Notes under the pieces: generated by a model | What the model saw: the letters and a program-made list of their open reading frames with translations, nothing else | Database searches by the model: none | Told to the model about the DNA's origin: nothing | Shown here: positions 1 to 8,002 of the stretch, one piece after another | Layout of the letters: the number at the start of each line of letters is the position of its first letter | Position numbering within the stretch: the first letter of the stretch is position 1 | Program-made: the position numbers and the translations under genes | Assembly (NCBI GenBank): GCA_964537765.1 | Contig: CAZICB010000003.1 | Coordinates: forward strand, 1-64,000 | DNA from: Brotaphodocola sp964537765 | GTDB lineage: Bacteria; Bacillota; Clostridia; Lachnospirales; Lachnospiraceae | Length of the DNA stretch: 64,000 nt | Reading direction: 5' to 3'

Positions 1-30
1 ACGGTAGGGACGCGGCCTTTTTAGTACAGA

Positions 31-531
31 ATGCATTTCCGATTATTTCAGAATAATGATACCATCATTCGGGTGCCATCTCATTACGAACAGGAGGCAG
101 CCTTGAAAGAAGTTATGTCCTACGAGGAATTCCTCAAAGAAGTAAAAAAGGGGATCCTGACCCCTTCCGGGAACTGTCCGCTGACGCTGCTGCTGATTAT
201 GCTGCAGGGAAATGGAAAAATCAAAAGGGCGCGATCTCATGCCTGTGTTTCCGGTTCCGGCAAGTCCTCTTTGACGCTTCGTCAGCGCCCCGGCGTTCCA
301 GGCATCCGCAGCACGTTCGGGACAGGCACGGAGCTGCTGAACAGCCTGCGGCTGATGTTTTCAAGGCTGGCCAGCCATCGCTGACCGAATGGACACTATG
401 TGGAGCCTTCTCTGAATGTTGCGGCGGGGTTGGAACTGGTCTGCCCGGTGTGCGGCGCACATTTCCTTGCGCCCGGTGCGGATATACTGACTCAAAATAG
501 GATATGCAAGAGACCGCTTTCAAAAACGTAA
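31..531 (+). pseudogene. degenerate ORF, possible HxlR-type regulator remnant
   Basis: An open frame from the ATG at 31 reaches a TGA at 382-384. The same frame then continues to a TAA at 529-531 and encodes a plausible zinc-knuckle-like stretch, LVCPVCGAHFLAPGA. Around 170-220 the frame reads CPLTLLLIMLQG, and a +1 shift just after it gives GKWKNQ. Together these resemble the CPL...GKWK start of HxlR-family winged-helix regulators. The rest of the translation looks random (many Arg and Ser), as expected after frameshifts. I read it as a decayed gene; the HxlR assignment is weak. The Cys-containing tail could belong to a different ancestor. Confidence 0.35.
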
Positions 532-562
532 ATTTTTTGTGAAAAGTACAAAAATTTCAGCA

Positions 563-591
563 TGATTTTTTCGGAGATTTTATGCTATAAT
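563..591 (+). promoter_or_regulatory. extended -10 promoter for the small gene at 761
   Basis: TGCTATAAT at 583-591 is a good extended -10 box. The -35 position (563-568, TGATTT) is poor, which fits extended -10 promoters. It leaves a leader of about 160 nt before the next gene, including an inverted repeat. Confidence 0.5.
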
Positions 592-693
592 TACAATGTA
601 GCAAAGCTACCACGAGAGTGCATTTCAGCCTGATATTTCGACGGCAGCCGTTATATCACCGTTTGTTTCGCTTGAATACCTCTCTGCATTTTA

Positions 694-729
694 TATAGCA
701 AACGACAAATATTTTTGTCGTTTACTATA
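694..729. repeat. 36-nt inverted repeat in the leader of the gene at 761
   Basis: The arms TATAGCAAACGACAAATA and TTTTTGTCGTTTACTATA pair at 16 of 18 positions with almost no loop. No T-tract follows, so it is not a standard terminator. It lies 31 nt upstream of the GTG start of the next gene and could be an operator, an RNA hairpin near the ribosome binding site, or a small mobile palindrome. Confidence 0.7.
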
Positions 730-760
730 GGTTAAACATATTATACGAGGAGGTGTTATT

Positions 761-1012
761 GTGAAACGAGTAAAAGCTGCGTGTATTCTTCAGACTCTTG
801 TTTTTTCGCAGAAGCCCGATGCGGGTTACAGCAAAGAGCAGACGCTGAAAATCAATCATGAAGAAGTCAAGCATTATAAGGCTCTGTTAGAACGTGCAAG
901 GACCAGGTATCAGATTGTTGATGAGTCTGAGCAGGAGGATGGTTCCATCATCGTCCACGTTCGGAAACAGTACAATGATAAGGCTGATGTTAATGAGTAC
1001 TTTTTACAATGA
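761..1012 (+). CDS. small conserved hypothetical protein (83 aa)
   Basis: A GTG start follows AGGAGGTG at a good distance. The product is a small soluble charged protein (MKRVKAACILQTLVF...) with a central helix EEVKHYKALLERA and a C-terminal strand-like stretch DGSIIVHVRKQYN. I recall similar 75-85 aa proteins of unknown function in Lachnospiraceae; no function is known to me. The stop codon TGA (1010-1012) lies inside the first bases of the dispersed repeat that begins about 1006, so the native C-terminus may have been replaced. An inverted repeat lies upstream. Confidence 0.75.
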   Translation: MKRVKAACILQTLVFSQKPDAGYSKEQTLKINHEEVKHYKALLERARTRYQIVDESEQEDGSIIVHVRKQYNDKADVNEYFLQ

Positions 1013-1245
1013 AAGCCCAGTCGCAAAGCAGGGGCACACGGGCTGCTTGCAGACCAGTGTGACCATGCTTTAGCGACGCTAACCCGTATGAGCAAAACAG
1101 ACACGGGAGCAAAGCGACCGGGTCGATTTGCGAATACGGGTAGGATGGCGGGAGCGCGACAGCGCGGAGCCATCCGTGAGGCTTTCATGTATGGTGGTGC
1201 GCCGTGCCAGCGCGGAGCCATCCGTGGGGCTTTCATGGGTGGGGT
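1006..1245 (+). repeat. dispersed palindromic repeat, copy 1
   Basis: Bases 1006-1178 are identical to 57247-57419, 56 kb away (173 nt by direct comparison). The unit starts ACAATGAAAGCCCAGTCGC and contains GCGCGACAGCGCGGAGCCATCCGTG. It ends in GGGGCTTTCATGGGTGG, so ATGAAAGCCCA and its inverse bracket a GC-rich hairpin. A shortened second half-unit follows at 1197-1245. Shorter relatives lie at 7636-7718 and 10396-10456. No credible ORF is present. Confidence 0.85.
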
Positions 1246-1283
1246 GGTGTCTGCGTCAGCAGACAAGTTCGTTTACTATGAAA

Positions 1284-1321
1284 GAAAAAGGACTTCGCTG
1301 TGAGAGGCGAGGCCCTTTTTT
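1284..1321 (+). terminator. Rho-independent terminator
   Basis: AAAAGGACTTCGC and GGCGAGGCCCTTTT form an imperfect stem with a TGTGAG loop followed by seven T. It would end transcription running through the repeat from the gene at 761. Confidence 0.65.
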
Positions 1322-1361
1322 TGCACACGGGGCGCGTGTGGAATTTTGCTGCTGTACGATG

Positions 1362-1382
1362 AAACGCGTCGCTGGCGCGTTT
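1362..1382. repeat. short GC hairpin; contents of 1322-1520
   Basis: AAACGCG-TCGCTGG-CGCGTTT is a 7-bp hairpin whose core ACGCGTCGCTGGCGCGTT recurs, with one change, at 32882-32899. The rest of 1322-1520 has no gene. A second hairpin (GAGTAGG...CCTACTC, about 1426-1456) lies 65 nt beyond the end of the minus-strand ATPase gene and may help stop its transcript. Confidence 0.5.
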
Positions 1383-1520
1383 CCCTGCATCCTAAGGGAA
1401 AGCAGCACGCGCCCCGGCGCAGGCGAGTAGGTCAGATTGCATCTTCCCTACTCGATTGATCGCATTTGCCAGGCATGCCAGGGTGCCGTCGTATGACAGT
1501 CGGCTCCTGCAGAAACCTGT

Positions 1521-3410
1521 CTATAATGAAATCAAGTGATAAGGAATCTTGTAGGACGCCATCACCGTCGCCTCCCTCTGGTGGCAGGTGAAGATGATGA
1601 TCTGTCCCTGATAGGCTTTGCACAGCCATTGCAGTGCGGTGCGCAGCCGTTCGTCGTCGTACAGCACGAAGCTGTCGTCGAAAACCAGGGGCATCCGGTC
1701 CTCGCCGCCCTGGATCAGCCGTGCGGCCGCAAGGCGCAGTGCCAGGTAGATCTGGTCCATGGTGCCGCTGCTGACCTGATCCACAGGAACCAGCTTGGTG
1801 CGGGTGTTCATGAAAATGTTCAGGTTTTCGTCCACGCTCATGCTGCTGTAGATGCCGCCGGTGATGCCGGCAATCATGTCGGACGCGGTTTTGTTTAAGT
1901 AAAGGCCGAAGGAATCGCGGATGGAGGAGGAAAGATCGGTCATGGTTTCCAGCGCCAGGTCGATGGCGGCCAGTTCCTCCCGGACCTGGTCGTTTTCAGA
2001 AAGGATCCGCTTTAAGGATTCCACCTGGTCTTTGCAATGGGCCAGATGGTCCAGCTTCTTTTCCAGCTCCCATTGCATACGCTGCTGTTTGGAGATGGCG
2101 GTGTCGCAGCTTGCCTGCTGTTCCTTTAAGGCATTGATCTGGTTGGCCTGTTCAGCGACCAAGGTTTCGGAGCGGGTCAGAGTCTGGCTGAGACGGATGT
2201 ACTCCTCCATCCGCCCGTCAAAGGCCTGCTTCGCCTCCTCGGATATGGTGGAGTCTCCCAGATGGCGGGAGAAAATTTCCTGGAGGACCTTGCCGCTCAT
2301 GGCTGCTTCCTTCTTAAGCCTTTTCCCCTTTAAAATCAAAAGGATTCCCCAAAACAGAAGCAGTACGGTTCCGGCGATACAGCCGCCTGCCAGAAGCGGC
2401 AGGGAAAGGCTTTCCTGGAACAGGGCCGGAGCTTCATCGATTGCGCCGCCCAAAAGCATGATCTGGGAGCGCATGTAGATAAGGCCGGACAGGACTGCGC
2501 AGCCAATGGCCAGCAGGATACAGATCACAGCCAGAATCCCCCGGGATTTCTTTTCGCCGGAGGCCTTGGCAGTCTGATATTCCTCGTAGGTGTCCGCCGT
2601 TTCCTTCTGATAGCTGCGGATGGAGGCTTCATCGGTAAACTGAGCGCTGCTTAATACCTGCCGCCCGGCGGCGATCTTCTGCAGCAAGGCTTCCCGCTCC
2701 GCCTGTTTTTCCGTCAGCCGGGCGCCCACCTGGCTGCGCATGACCTGGCAGGTTTTCAATTGATTTTCATACTCCGGCGCGGAAATTTCCTTTTCGATAC
2801 CGCGGATCTCACTTAGCAGCGCCGTATAGCTGCGGGCCGCCTCCGGAACCAGCTGCCGCTCAAATTCCTTGCGGCGGTTTTTTAAGTAGGCGGAGGCCTT
2901 GGTGATGTTTAAGGCCATGTTGCCGGAGGTATTCATGTTGGCAATATAATTGCGCAGCTCGGAAACCATGCCGCTGTCCGTGGCGCTTTTTAGCTGGCCA
3001 ATGCTGATGGTATTGGAGTAGGTGGTCTCCGTCAGCCCGCAAAGGATTTCATCCAGCAAGGGCTTTGCCGGCTCCACCGCTTTTCCCAGGGTTTCATCCA
3101 CGATGGTCAGTGATTTGATATCCTTTGCAAAATCCCGTTCAATGCGGTAAATGGTTCCTTCATGCTCCACCCGCAAAGTGCCGCCGTAGGCGCCTTTGTT
3201 TTCCCAGGGAGCGGAGCGGGTATAGCAGTCATTTTTCGATGCCCGTCCCCGTCCCCGCTCCATGCCAAAGAGCATACAGCGGATGAAGGTATGGATCGTC
3301 GATTTCCCGGTTTCGTTTTTTCCATAGACCACATTTAAGCCGTCTTCAAATGACAGATCCCGGTCGTGAAATTTACCGAATCCGTCAATGTGTAAATCCA
3401 GTAATTTCAT
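1521..3410 (-). CDS. SbcC/YhaN-like AAA ATPase with two membrane segments
   Basis: A 629-aa SMC/Rad50-like ATPase. Residues 30-38 are a Walker A (GKNETGKST). The C-terminal half has the ABC signature VSSGTMDQ and a Walker B LVFDDSF, and long charged helices lie between. Unlike SbcC or Rad50, residues about 291-313 and 339-360 are hydrophobic and look like a membrane hairpin interrupting the coiled-coil region, as in YhaN-type proteins. The gene begins 2 nt after the SbcD-like gene, so the two are co-transcribed and probably form a nuclease-ATPase complex for DNA ends or repair. The membrane hairpin suggests an envelope-anchored version. The substrate is inferred. Confidence 0.8.
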   Translation of the reverse strand: MKLLDLHIDGFGKFHDRDLSFEDGLNVVYGKNETGKSTIHTFIRCMLFGMERGRGRASKNDCYTRSAPWENKGAYGGTLRVEHEGTIYRIERDFAKDIKSLTIVDETLGKAVEPAKPLLDEILCGLTETTYSNTISIGQLKSATDSGMVSELRNYIANMNTSGNMALNITKASAYLKNRRKEFERQLVPEAARSYTALLSEIRGIEKEISAPEYENQLKTCQVMRSQVGARLTEKQAEREALLQKIAAGRQVLSSAQFTDEASIRSYQKETADTYEEYQTAKASGEKKSRGILAVICILLAIGCAVLSGLIYMRSQIMLLGGAIDEAPALFQESLSLPLLAGGCIAGTVLLLFWGILLILKGKRLKKEAAMSGKVLQEIFSRHLGDSTISEEAKQAFDGRMEEYIRLSQTLTRSETLVAEQANQINALKEQQASCDTAISKQQRMQWELEKKLDHLAHCKDQVESLKRILSENDQVREELAAIDLALETMTDLSSSIRDSFGLYLNKTASDMIAGITGGIYSSMSVDENLNIFMNTRTKLVPVDQVSSGTMDQIYLALRLAAARLIQGGEDRMPLVFDDSFVLYDDERLRTALQWLCKAYQGQIIIFTCHQREATVMASYKIPYHLISL

Positions 3411-3412
3411 GG

Positions 3413-4483
3413 TCAGCTCCTCTCATCTTTGGTGCACAGCAGCGCATCGATACCGTAAAACAGCGCCTTTTTTTCCACCGGACTCATATCTTCCTTTTGC
3501 AGGGCACGGATATAAAAGCCGATCATGTCGCTGGGATGCTCGGCAAACAGCTGGCTGAAATCGTACTGGGGTTCGGATTCGTCAATGATCTCGATAATCT
3601 GAGCCCGGCGTTCCAGAATCTCCGGGTCAAAGGTGATGTCCGGATCCCGCTTGCCCCGGATGCGGATGCGGTAAATGTGCTGTTCTCCCCGTTTTTGAAC
3701 CGCCTCCAGAATGCGGTCAGTCAGCTCGGCATTGGTGGTAGCCGGAGTAACATGGACGATCAGGGGAATGTATTGGGCCTGCGCCATGGGAACGAATTCC
3801 AGGGAGACGACCCGGCGGGTGGCAGGATGGATTTCCCCGATCAAAACCCCGTGCTGCCCGGTTTCGGTTTTGTCAAGCGGCTCTAAGGAGCCGGGATAGG
3901 CATAGCTGAAATCGGCCGCGATCTCCGGTTTATGGATGTGACCCAGGGCCACATAGGAAAAACCGGCATGGGACAGCAGCGATTTGTCGATGGGCAGATG
4001 AGTCCCGTCGCCGCCGTGTGCCAGCAGCACATGGATGCGGGAGGACAGGGGAGCCTTGACCTGATTCAAGAGCGGCTCTGTCAGTTCCGCGGTATGATAG
4101 CTGAAACCGTGGACCTCCAGATTCAGCTCCTCAAAGCAGACGGAGGTCAGCTCCTCGCTCATCAGCCAGGTGACGTTTGGGCACCAGGTGAAGCTGAGGA
4201 TCGCGGAATTTGCCCGGATCCGGTCATGGTTGCCCGCGATGATGATGACACGGACGGCAGGGATGGTGGAGAACAGGTAGTTTAACTCCTTTAAATCCCG
4301 CAGCAGCGGCTGGCGGTGAAACAGATCTCCGGCAATAAAAAGGCAGTCCACATCGCGCTTCTTTGCCAGGCTGATGACCTGGGCGAAGGTGTCCTTAATC
4401 GCCTGGGCGCGGGCGCGGGACCAAGGTTTATCATTGTCGGGGGACATGCCCCAATGGATGTCGGCGGTGTGGATGAATTTCAT
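3413..4483 (-). CDS. SbcD/YhaO-like metallophosphoesterase (DNA repair exonuclease)
   Basis: A 356-aa calcineurin-like phosphoesterase with all metal-binding blocks visible: DIHWG (residues 8-12), GDLFH (52-56), GNHD (84-87), LLAHGGD and LGHIHKP. The C-terminal part matches the capping domain of SbcD/YhaO proteins. It starts 9 nt after the asnS stop and is followed 2 nt later by the YhaN-like ATPase, so asnS, this gene and the ATPase form one transcription unit. The predicted activity is Mn-dependent cleavage of DNA ends, by analogy with SbcCD. Confidence 0.85.
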   Translation of the reverse strand: MKFIHTADIHWGMSPDNDKPWSRARAQAIKDTFAQVISLAKKRDVDCLFIAGDLFHRQPLLRDLKELNYLFSTIPAVRVIIIAGNHDRIRANSAILSFTWCPNVTWLMSEELTSVCFEELNLEVHGFSYHTAELTEPLLNQVKAPLSSRIHVLLAHGGDGTHLPIDKSLLSHAGFSYVALGHIHKPEIAADFSYAYPGSLEPLDKTETGQHGVLIGEIHPATRRVVSLEFVPMAQAQYIPLIVHVTPATTNAELTDRILEAVQKRGEQHIYRIRIRGKRDPDITFDPEILERRAQIIEIIDESEPQYDFSQLFAEHPSDMIGFYIRALQKEDMSPVEKKALFYGIDALLCTKDERS

Positions 4484-4492
4484 GGCAGCTCC

Positions 4493-5884
4493 TTAAAGTT
4501 CACAATTGTTTACGGTTCTCGGGAAGGGGATGACATCGCGGATGTTGGACATTCCGGTCAGGTACATCACGCAGCGCTCGAAGCCCAGGCCAAAGCCCGC
4601 GTGGCGGGTGGAGCCGTATTTGCGCAGATCCAGGTAGAAAGCGTAGTCCTCCGGCTTTAAGCCTAGCTCATTCATGCGGGCCAGCAGCTTGTTGTAGTCG
4701 TCCTCACGCTGACTGCCGCCGATGATTTCGCCGATGCCCGGTACCAGGCAGTCCATGGCGGCTACGGTCTTGTCATCCGGGTTCATCTTCATATAAAAGG
4801 CCTTGATCTCCTTCGGATAGTCGGTGACGAAGATCGGCTTTTTGAAGACCTGCTCAGTCAGGTAGCGCTCATGCTCGGTCTGCAGATCGCAGCCCCAGGA
4901 TACCTTATAGTCAAAGTTGTCATTGTTCTTTTCCAGAAGCCCGATGGCCTCCGTGTAGGTCACATGGCCAAACTCGGAATTCAGCACGCCGTTTAAGCGG
5001 TCCAGCAGTCCTTTGTCGATGAAGCTGTTGAAGAAGTTCATCTCCTCCGGCGCGTGCTCCAGCACATAGCGGATCACGTATTTTAACATGCTCTCGGCAA
5101 CGGCCATGTTGTCGTTTAAATCGGCGAACGCCATCTCCGGCTCAATCATCCAGAACTCCGCCGCATGGCGGGTGGTGTTGGAATTTTCCGCGCGGAAGGT
5201 GGGGCCGAAGGTGTAAATATTGCGGAATGCCATGGCATAGGTTTCTCCGTTTAACTGGCCGCTGACCGTCAGGTTGGTGGGCTTATTGAAGAAGTCCTTG
5301 GTGTAATCCACGGTGCCGTCGGCATTTTTCGGGATGTTATTTAAATCCATGGTGGTCACCTGGAACATCTCGCCGGCGCCCTCGCAGTCGCTTCCGGTGA
5401 TCAGCGGAGTGTGCACATAGACGAAATCCCGCTCCTGGAAATACTGGTGGATCGCGTAGGCGATCAGAGAACGCACGCGGAATACGGCCTGAAAGGTATT
5501 GGTGCGGGCACGCAGATGGGGAATGGTGCGCAGATACTCCAGGGTGTGGCGTTTTTTCTGCAGCGGATAATCCGGAGCGGACGCGCCCTCCACAGTAACC
5601 TCCGTCGCCTGAATCTCGAAGGGCTGTTTTGCCTGGGGGGTTGCTACCAGCGTGCCCTTGACAAGGATCGCCGCGCCCACATTCAGCTTGCTGATGGCGT
5701 CGAAATTTGCCAGGGTATCATGATAGACTACCTGCAGGGTCTCAAAACAGGATCCGTCGCTGACCACGATGAATCCGAATGCTTTGGAATCGCGGACGCT
5801 GCGGACCCAGCCGCCCACCGAAATCTCCTTATCCAGATATTTTTCCCGATTGCGGTATAATTCTCTGACTGTGATTAAATCCAT
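4493..5884 (-). CDS. asnS: asparagine--tRNA ligase
   Basis: A 463-aa class IIb synthetase: an N-terminal OB-fold anticodon-binding domain (VGGWVRSVRDSKAFGFI), motif 2 (FRAENSNTTRHAAEFWMIE) and motif 3 (GFGLGFERCVMYLTG). The ATG at 5884 is chosen because AAGGAGATATAGTC precedes it; a longer open frame upstream has no ribosome site. It charges tRNA-Asn directly. No T-box lies upstream, unlike the aspS2-gatCAB operon at 37677, so this genome has two routes to Asn-tRNA. It leads an operon with two DNA repair-like genes. Confidence 0.95.
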   Translation of the reverse strand: MDLITVRELYRNREKYLDKEISVGGWVRSVRDSKAFGFIVVSDGSCFETLQVVYHDTLANFDAISKLNVGAAILVKGTLVATPQAKQPFEIQATEVTVEGASAPDYPLQKKRHTLEYLRTIPHLRARTNTFQAVFRVRSLIAYAIHQYFQERDFVYVHTPLITGSDCEGAGEMFQVTTMDLNNIPKNADGTVDYTKDFFNKPTNLTVSGQLNGETYAMAFRNIYTFGPTFRAENSNTTRHAAEFWMIEPEMAFADLNDNMAVAESMLKYVIRYVLEHAPEEMNFFNSFIDKGLLDRLNGVLNSEFGHVTYTEAIGLLEKNNDNFDYKVSWGCDLQTEHERYLTEQVFKKPIFVTDYPKEIKAFYMKMNPDDKTVAAMDCLVPGIGEIIGGSQREDDYNKLLARMNELGLKPEDYAFYLDLRKYGSTRHAGFGLGFERCVMYLTGMSNIRDVIPFPRTVNNCEL

Positions 5885-5971
5885 GACTATATCTCCTTGT
5901 ATATCATTCAAAATTTTACATATCAGAATATGATTATACTTTATTTTGGAAAAGGATTCAAGGGGGCTGAC

Positions 5972-6022
5972 AAAAAAGCCATCGCGCGGACAGATCTCAA
6001 TGCTGTCTTTGCGATGGCTTTC
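5972..6022 (-). terminator. Rho-independent terminator of the symporter gene
   Basis: On the minus strand, AAAGCCATCGC pairs with GCGATGGCTTT across a loop of about 25 nt and is followed by T6. It lies 20 nt after the stop of the amino acid symporter and upstream of asnS, so it separates the two units. Confidence 0.8.
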
Positions 6023-6041
6023 CAGTATTTTATCAAGTATT

Positions 6042-7556
6042 TTAATGATTCTGCTCCCGCAGCGCTGCCTCATGCTCCGCCTGAATATCCCGGAAGTGGG
6101 AGAGCAGCGGGGTGATGGATGAGTTCCCATTTTTGCCGAAGGTCCGATCACAGTAGTTGTTGGTGATGGCAACGACGGTGCCGGACAGACTCAGCACACC
6201 GATCAGGTTCGGGATTGCCATCAGGCCGTTGAAGGTGTCGGACAGGTCGATGACCAGATCCGCGCCCATGGTAGAGCCGATAATGACAATGGCCAGGAAA
6301 ATAATCTTGTATACAAAAATGGATTTGGTGCCAAACAGGAATTCCCAGGCTTTCGTGCCATAATAGCTCCAGCCCAGCACGGTGGAGAAGGCAAACAGAG
6401 TCACGGCGATGGCGATGAAAGCACCGCCCAGGGCGCCGAAGCTCTTGGTGAATGCCTCGGTGGCCAGACCCAGCTTGGTGGCTCCGCTCAAGGAAGCGCC
6501 GGTCTCCAGATCCACGATGCCGGAGGTGAGAATCAAAAGCGCGGTCATGGAGCACACGACGATGGTGTCAAAGAACACCTCGAAAATGCCCCACAGACCC
6601 TGGGTCACCGGCTCCTTGACATTGGACGCGGAGTGAACCATAACCGAGGAACCAAGGCCTGCCTCGTTGGAGAAGACGCCCCGCTTGAAGCCCCAGGTCA
6701 CGGCCTGCTTGATGACCGCGCCGCCCACGCCGCCGGCCGCTGCCTTCATGCTGAAGGCGCCTTTGAAAATGGATATCAGGGCCGGGAGAATCATATCCGC
6801 ATGCTGGAGGATGATTGCCAGGGATCCCACGATGTAGAAAATCGCCATGAAAGGAACGATCCGCTCGTTGGCCCGCGCTATGCGGGTCAGGCCGCCGATG
6901 ATCACCATGGCCGCCACCGCCATAATGATGATGCCGATGAGCAGGCCGCCCAGCTGATGGTCAGTGGGCAGATTCATTACATGCAGAACGCTTTCTTTAA
7001 TAGAAGCGACCTGTCCCATATTGCCGATGCCGAAAGAGGCAAATACGGCGAAGATGGAAAACAGCACAGCCAGCACCTTGCCGATGGTTTTGCAGCCTGG
7101 TTTGGAGCCCAGACCGTCCCGCAGATAGTACATGGCGCCTCCGCACCATTCGCCCTGCTCATTCCTGCGGCGGAAAAAGATGCCCAGAACATTTTCCGAG
7201 TAGTTGGTCATCATGCCTACAATGGCAGCAACCCACATCCAGAAAACGGCGCCAGGGCCGCCCATGGTGATGGCGTAGGCGATGCCGGAAATATTTCCGG
7301 TGCCGATGGTTGCGGACAATGCGGTGCACAATGCCTGGAACTGGGAAATGGAATTGGCATCGTCGGTTTTTAAAATATCCTTTTTGGCAAACAGACTGCC
7401 CACCGTTTCCTTCATGGAATGTCCGAAATGGGTGAACTGGAAAAATTTGGTCAGAACGGTCATGATCACACCGGTTCCGATCAGCAGCGTCAGTGCCGGA
7501 ACGCCCCACACAAGACCGTTGATGACACTGTTTACCTGAGTGATTGTCTCAATCAT
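6042..7556 (-). CDS. sodium:alanine/glycine symporter (AGCS family)
   Basis: A 504-aa integral membrane protein with about ten hydrophobic segments. AGCS family hallmarks are visible: ATIGTGNISGIAYAITMGGP near the first third and FSNEAGLGSSVMVHSA in the middle. The start MIETITQ follows GAGGAGGTTTTACC. The family imports alanine or glycine with Na+ or H+. A tandem glycine riboswitch in the leader (7735-7945) points to glycine as substrate. A copy of the dispersed repeat lies between riboswitch and start codon. It is transcribed alone. Confidence 0.9.
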   Translation of the reverse strand: MIETITQVNSVINGLVWGVPALTLLIGTGVIMTVLTKFFQFTHFGHSMKETVGSLFAKKDILKTDDANSISQFQALCTALSATIGTGNISGIAYAITMGGPGAVFWMWVAAIVGMMTNYSENVLGIFFRRRNEQGEWCGGAMYYLRDGLGSKPGCKTIGKVLAVLFSIFAVFASFGIGNMGQVASIKESVLHVMNLPTDHQLGGLLIGIIIMAVAAMVIIGGLTRIARANERIVPFMAIFYIVGSLAIILQHADMILPALISIFKGAFSMKAAAGGVGGAVIKQAVTWGFKRGVFSNEAGLGSSVMVHSASNVKEPVTQGLWGIFEVFFDTIVVCSMTALLILTSGIVDLETGASLSGATKLGLATEAFTKSFGALGGAFIAIAVTLFAFSTVLGWSYYGTKAWEFLFGTKSIFVYKIIFLAIVIIGSTMGADLVIDLSDTFNGLMAIPNLIGVLSLSGTVVAITNNYCDRTFGKNGNSSITPLLSHFRDIQAEHEAALREQNH

Positions 7557-7635
7557 GGTAAAACCTCCTCGTATGAAATTATGGTATTGTGTGATATATT
7601 TGCGATAGCAAATGTAGAGAAAAACACATAGTAAG

Positions 7636-7718
7636 CAGCTATGCACCGCTGGCGCGGCGCACCATCACCCATAAAAACCCACAGATTGTTCCTTGCTTTG
7701 CGACTGGGCTTTCATAGT
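7636..7718 (-). repeat. dispersed palindromic repeat, short copy in riboswitch leader
   Basis: On the minus strand this reads ACTATGAAAGCCCAGTCGC, then AAAGCA, a short unrelated stretch, TGGGTTTTTATGGGTG and GGTGCGCCGCGCCAGCGG. It therefore keeps both ends of the repeat seen at 1006 and 57247 and lacks the middle. It sits between the glycine riboswitch and the symporter start. Confidence 0.75.
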
Positions 7719-7734
7719 ATCGAATGGTTTTACT

Positions 7735-7945
7735 CCGTCCTTTTGCCTGAGAGATTGGAACCGGCGGACGGATCCGGAAAACGGGATCCGCCGTGTATGG
7801 TTCGTTGCACCTTCGGCACCCTGACCTGCAGGGTTTCTCCGGAGAGCTATCCATTGACAGTCCTGGATTTGAAAAATCACCTGAGAGTTTTACTCCTTCG
7901 GGTGGCTGGCGCAGCCGCGTCAGCCAATTTCCTGCCAACTTCCTT
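7735..7945 (-). promoter_or_regulatory. tandem glycine riboswitch
   Basis: The minus strand shows two glycine aptamers. Aptamer 1 (about 7877-7945) has CCGAAGGAGTAAAACTCTCA. Aptamer 2 (about 7735-7855) has GCCGAAGGTGCAACG, a long variable stem GGCGGATCC...GGATCCGTCCGCC, and closes with CTCTCAGGCAAAAGGAC. These are the conserved glycine-binding core segments. It precedes an alanine/glycine symporter, a known riboswitch target. The mechanism (terminator or translation) cannot be told because a repeat fills part of the 180 nt to the gene. Confidence 0.93.
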
Positions 7946-8002
7946 TAGCATCCATATCACATGGACGTTATTTTAGCTTAATAATTTCAAGATGTCAAGA
8001 CT

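Noticed and set aside
382..384. TGA at 382 as a selenocysteine codon
   Set aside because: No SECIS-like hairpin follows directly, the flanking protein is not a selenoprotein family, and the upstream frame is already degenerate.
1088..1430. ORFs across the first repeat locus
   Set aside because: They translate palindromic repeat DNA, and the same frames recur at 57223-57546 only because the DNA is duplicated.
7641..7976. ORFs on both strands between the symporter and asnA
   Set aside because: They overlie the glycine riboswitch and a repeat copy.
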